A stretch of 14,510 bases of DNA from Bryobacteraceae bacterium (GTDB taxonomy: Bacteria; Acidobacteriota; Terriglobia; Bryobacterales; Bryobacteraceae). Each line of letters opens with the position of its first letter. Position 1 is the first letter of the stretch. The stretch covers positions 1 through 14,510 of the forward strand of contig CANGVB010000021.1 in the NCBI GenBank assembly GCA_947456995.1, given 5' to 3'. Below are positions 14,297 to 14,510 of the stretch, piece after piece. The notes beneath the pieces were generated by a model. The model was given only the letters and a program-made list of their open reading frames with translations, ran no database searches and was not told where the DNA came from. Position numbers and translations under genes: made by a program.

Positions 14297-14510
14297 ATGG
14301 CTGAAGAAAGACGCATTTCCAAACATTACTTGTTGGCCAGTGATTTCGATCACACGTTGAGCTTTAACGACTCCGGCGTTGTCCTGAGTGAACTGCTCGG
14401 CATCGAAGGTTTCCAGGCCAAAATTGCTGAGATCTCTCGCAAGAATTTCATCCAGCAAGGTGGCGAGTTGTCCTACTTGCTCCTTCACGATCCCGAATAC
14501 AAACAGGTCC
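14297..14510 (+). CDS. HAD-superfamily hydrolase, N-terminal part only
   Basis: The first 71 codons are in the window; the gene continues past the right edge. Motif I of the haloacid dehalogenase superfamily, DFDHTLS, is at residues 16-22, with nucleophile D16 and acid/base D18 followed by T20. The following alpha-helical segment ([20 protein letters not shown]) fits a C1-type cap, as in phosphoserine-phosphatase-like members. Substrate and full length cannot be judged. The ATG at 14297 is preceded by GAGG with 5-nt spacing, a stronger ribosome site than most genes here have. Confidence 0.8.
   Translation, partial: MAEERRISKHYLLASDFDHTLSFNDSGVVLSELLGIEGFQAKIAEISRKNFIQQGGELSYLLLHDPEYKQV

Noticed and set aside
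1..14510. Mobile element, phage, CRISPR or defence system
   Set aside because: No transposase, integrase, Cas or nuclease-toxin signature, no repeat-spacer pattern and no target-site duplications; YraN is a widespread housekeeping family.

Overview
The window looks like chromosomal DNA of an Acidobacteriota member, most likely from the Solibacteres/Bryobacterales side. The basis is moderate to high GC with strongly C-ending codons, a 947-residue Oar-type TonB-dependent receptor with an N-terminal carboxypeptidase-regulatory-like domain (a family greatly expanded in that phylum), and tight overlapping operons of housekeeping genes. This assignment is inference; no rRNA or other phylogenetic marker is present. 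I see no phage, insertion sequence, CRISPR array, tRNA or rRNA.

Layout. Positions 1-419 (minus) hold the 5' part of a calcineurin-like phosphoesterase that runs off the left edge and appears to start at CTG. A 66-bp divergent gap follows. Positions 486-4975 (plus) form one overlapping operon: a PfkB-family sugar kinase, a GT-C membrane glycosyltransferase split by an in-frame TAG, a DapF-family epimerase homologue in which both catalytic cysteine positions are serine, and a WbpA-type UDP-N-acetylglucosamine 6-dehydrogenase. A perfect 12-bp stem at 4959-4987 ends this operon and the convergent one.

Positions 12791 down to 4998 (minus) form a six-gene run with gaps of 32 bp or less: class III aminotransferase, SAM methyltransferase, YraN (UPF0102), polytopic membrane histidine kinase, NtrC-type sigma-54 response regulator, and the Oar-like outer-membrane receptor. 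The kinase and regulator are clearly a cognate pair. Their position just upstream of the receptor makes the receptor gene a candidate target, but I found no convincing -24/-12 element in the short gap. Positions 12792-13081 form a non-coding or weakly coding leader with three consecutive hairpins. It is followed by a membrane-anchored SRPBCC-like protein with an unrecognised beta-rich C-terminal part (13082-14086). An AT-rich 210-bp gap then precedes the start of a HAD-family hydrolase that runs off the right edge.

How the genes may work together. The plus operon combines cell-surface sugar chemistry (glycosyltransferase, uronic-acid nucleotide-sugar synthesis) with a kinase and an epimerase homologue, and fits envelope polysaccharide biosynthesis. 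The minus run combines a transmembrane sensor circuit with outer-membrane uptake and two metabolic enzymes. The points most worth a second look are the Ser/Ser DapF homologue, the amber-interrupted glycosyltransferase, the CTG start, the multi-hairpin leader and the two-component/TonB-receptor cluster. I did not find compelling evidence for an entirely new system.
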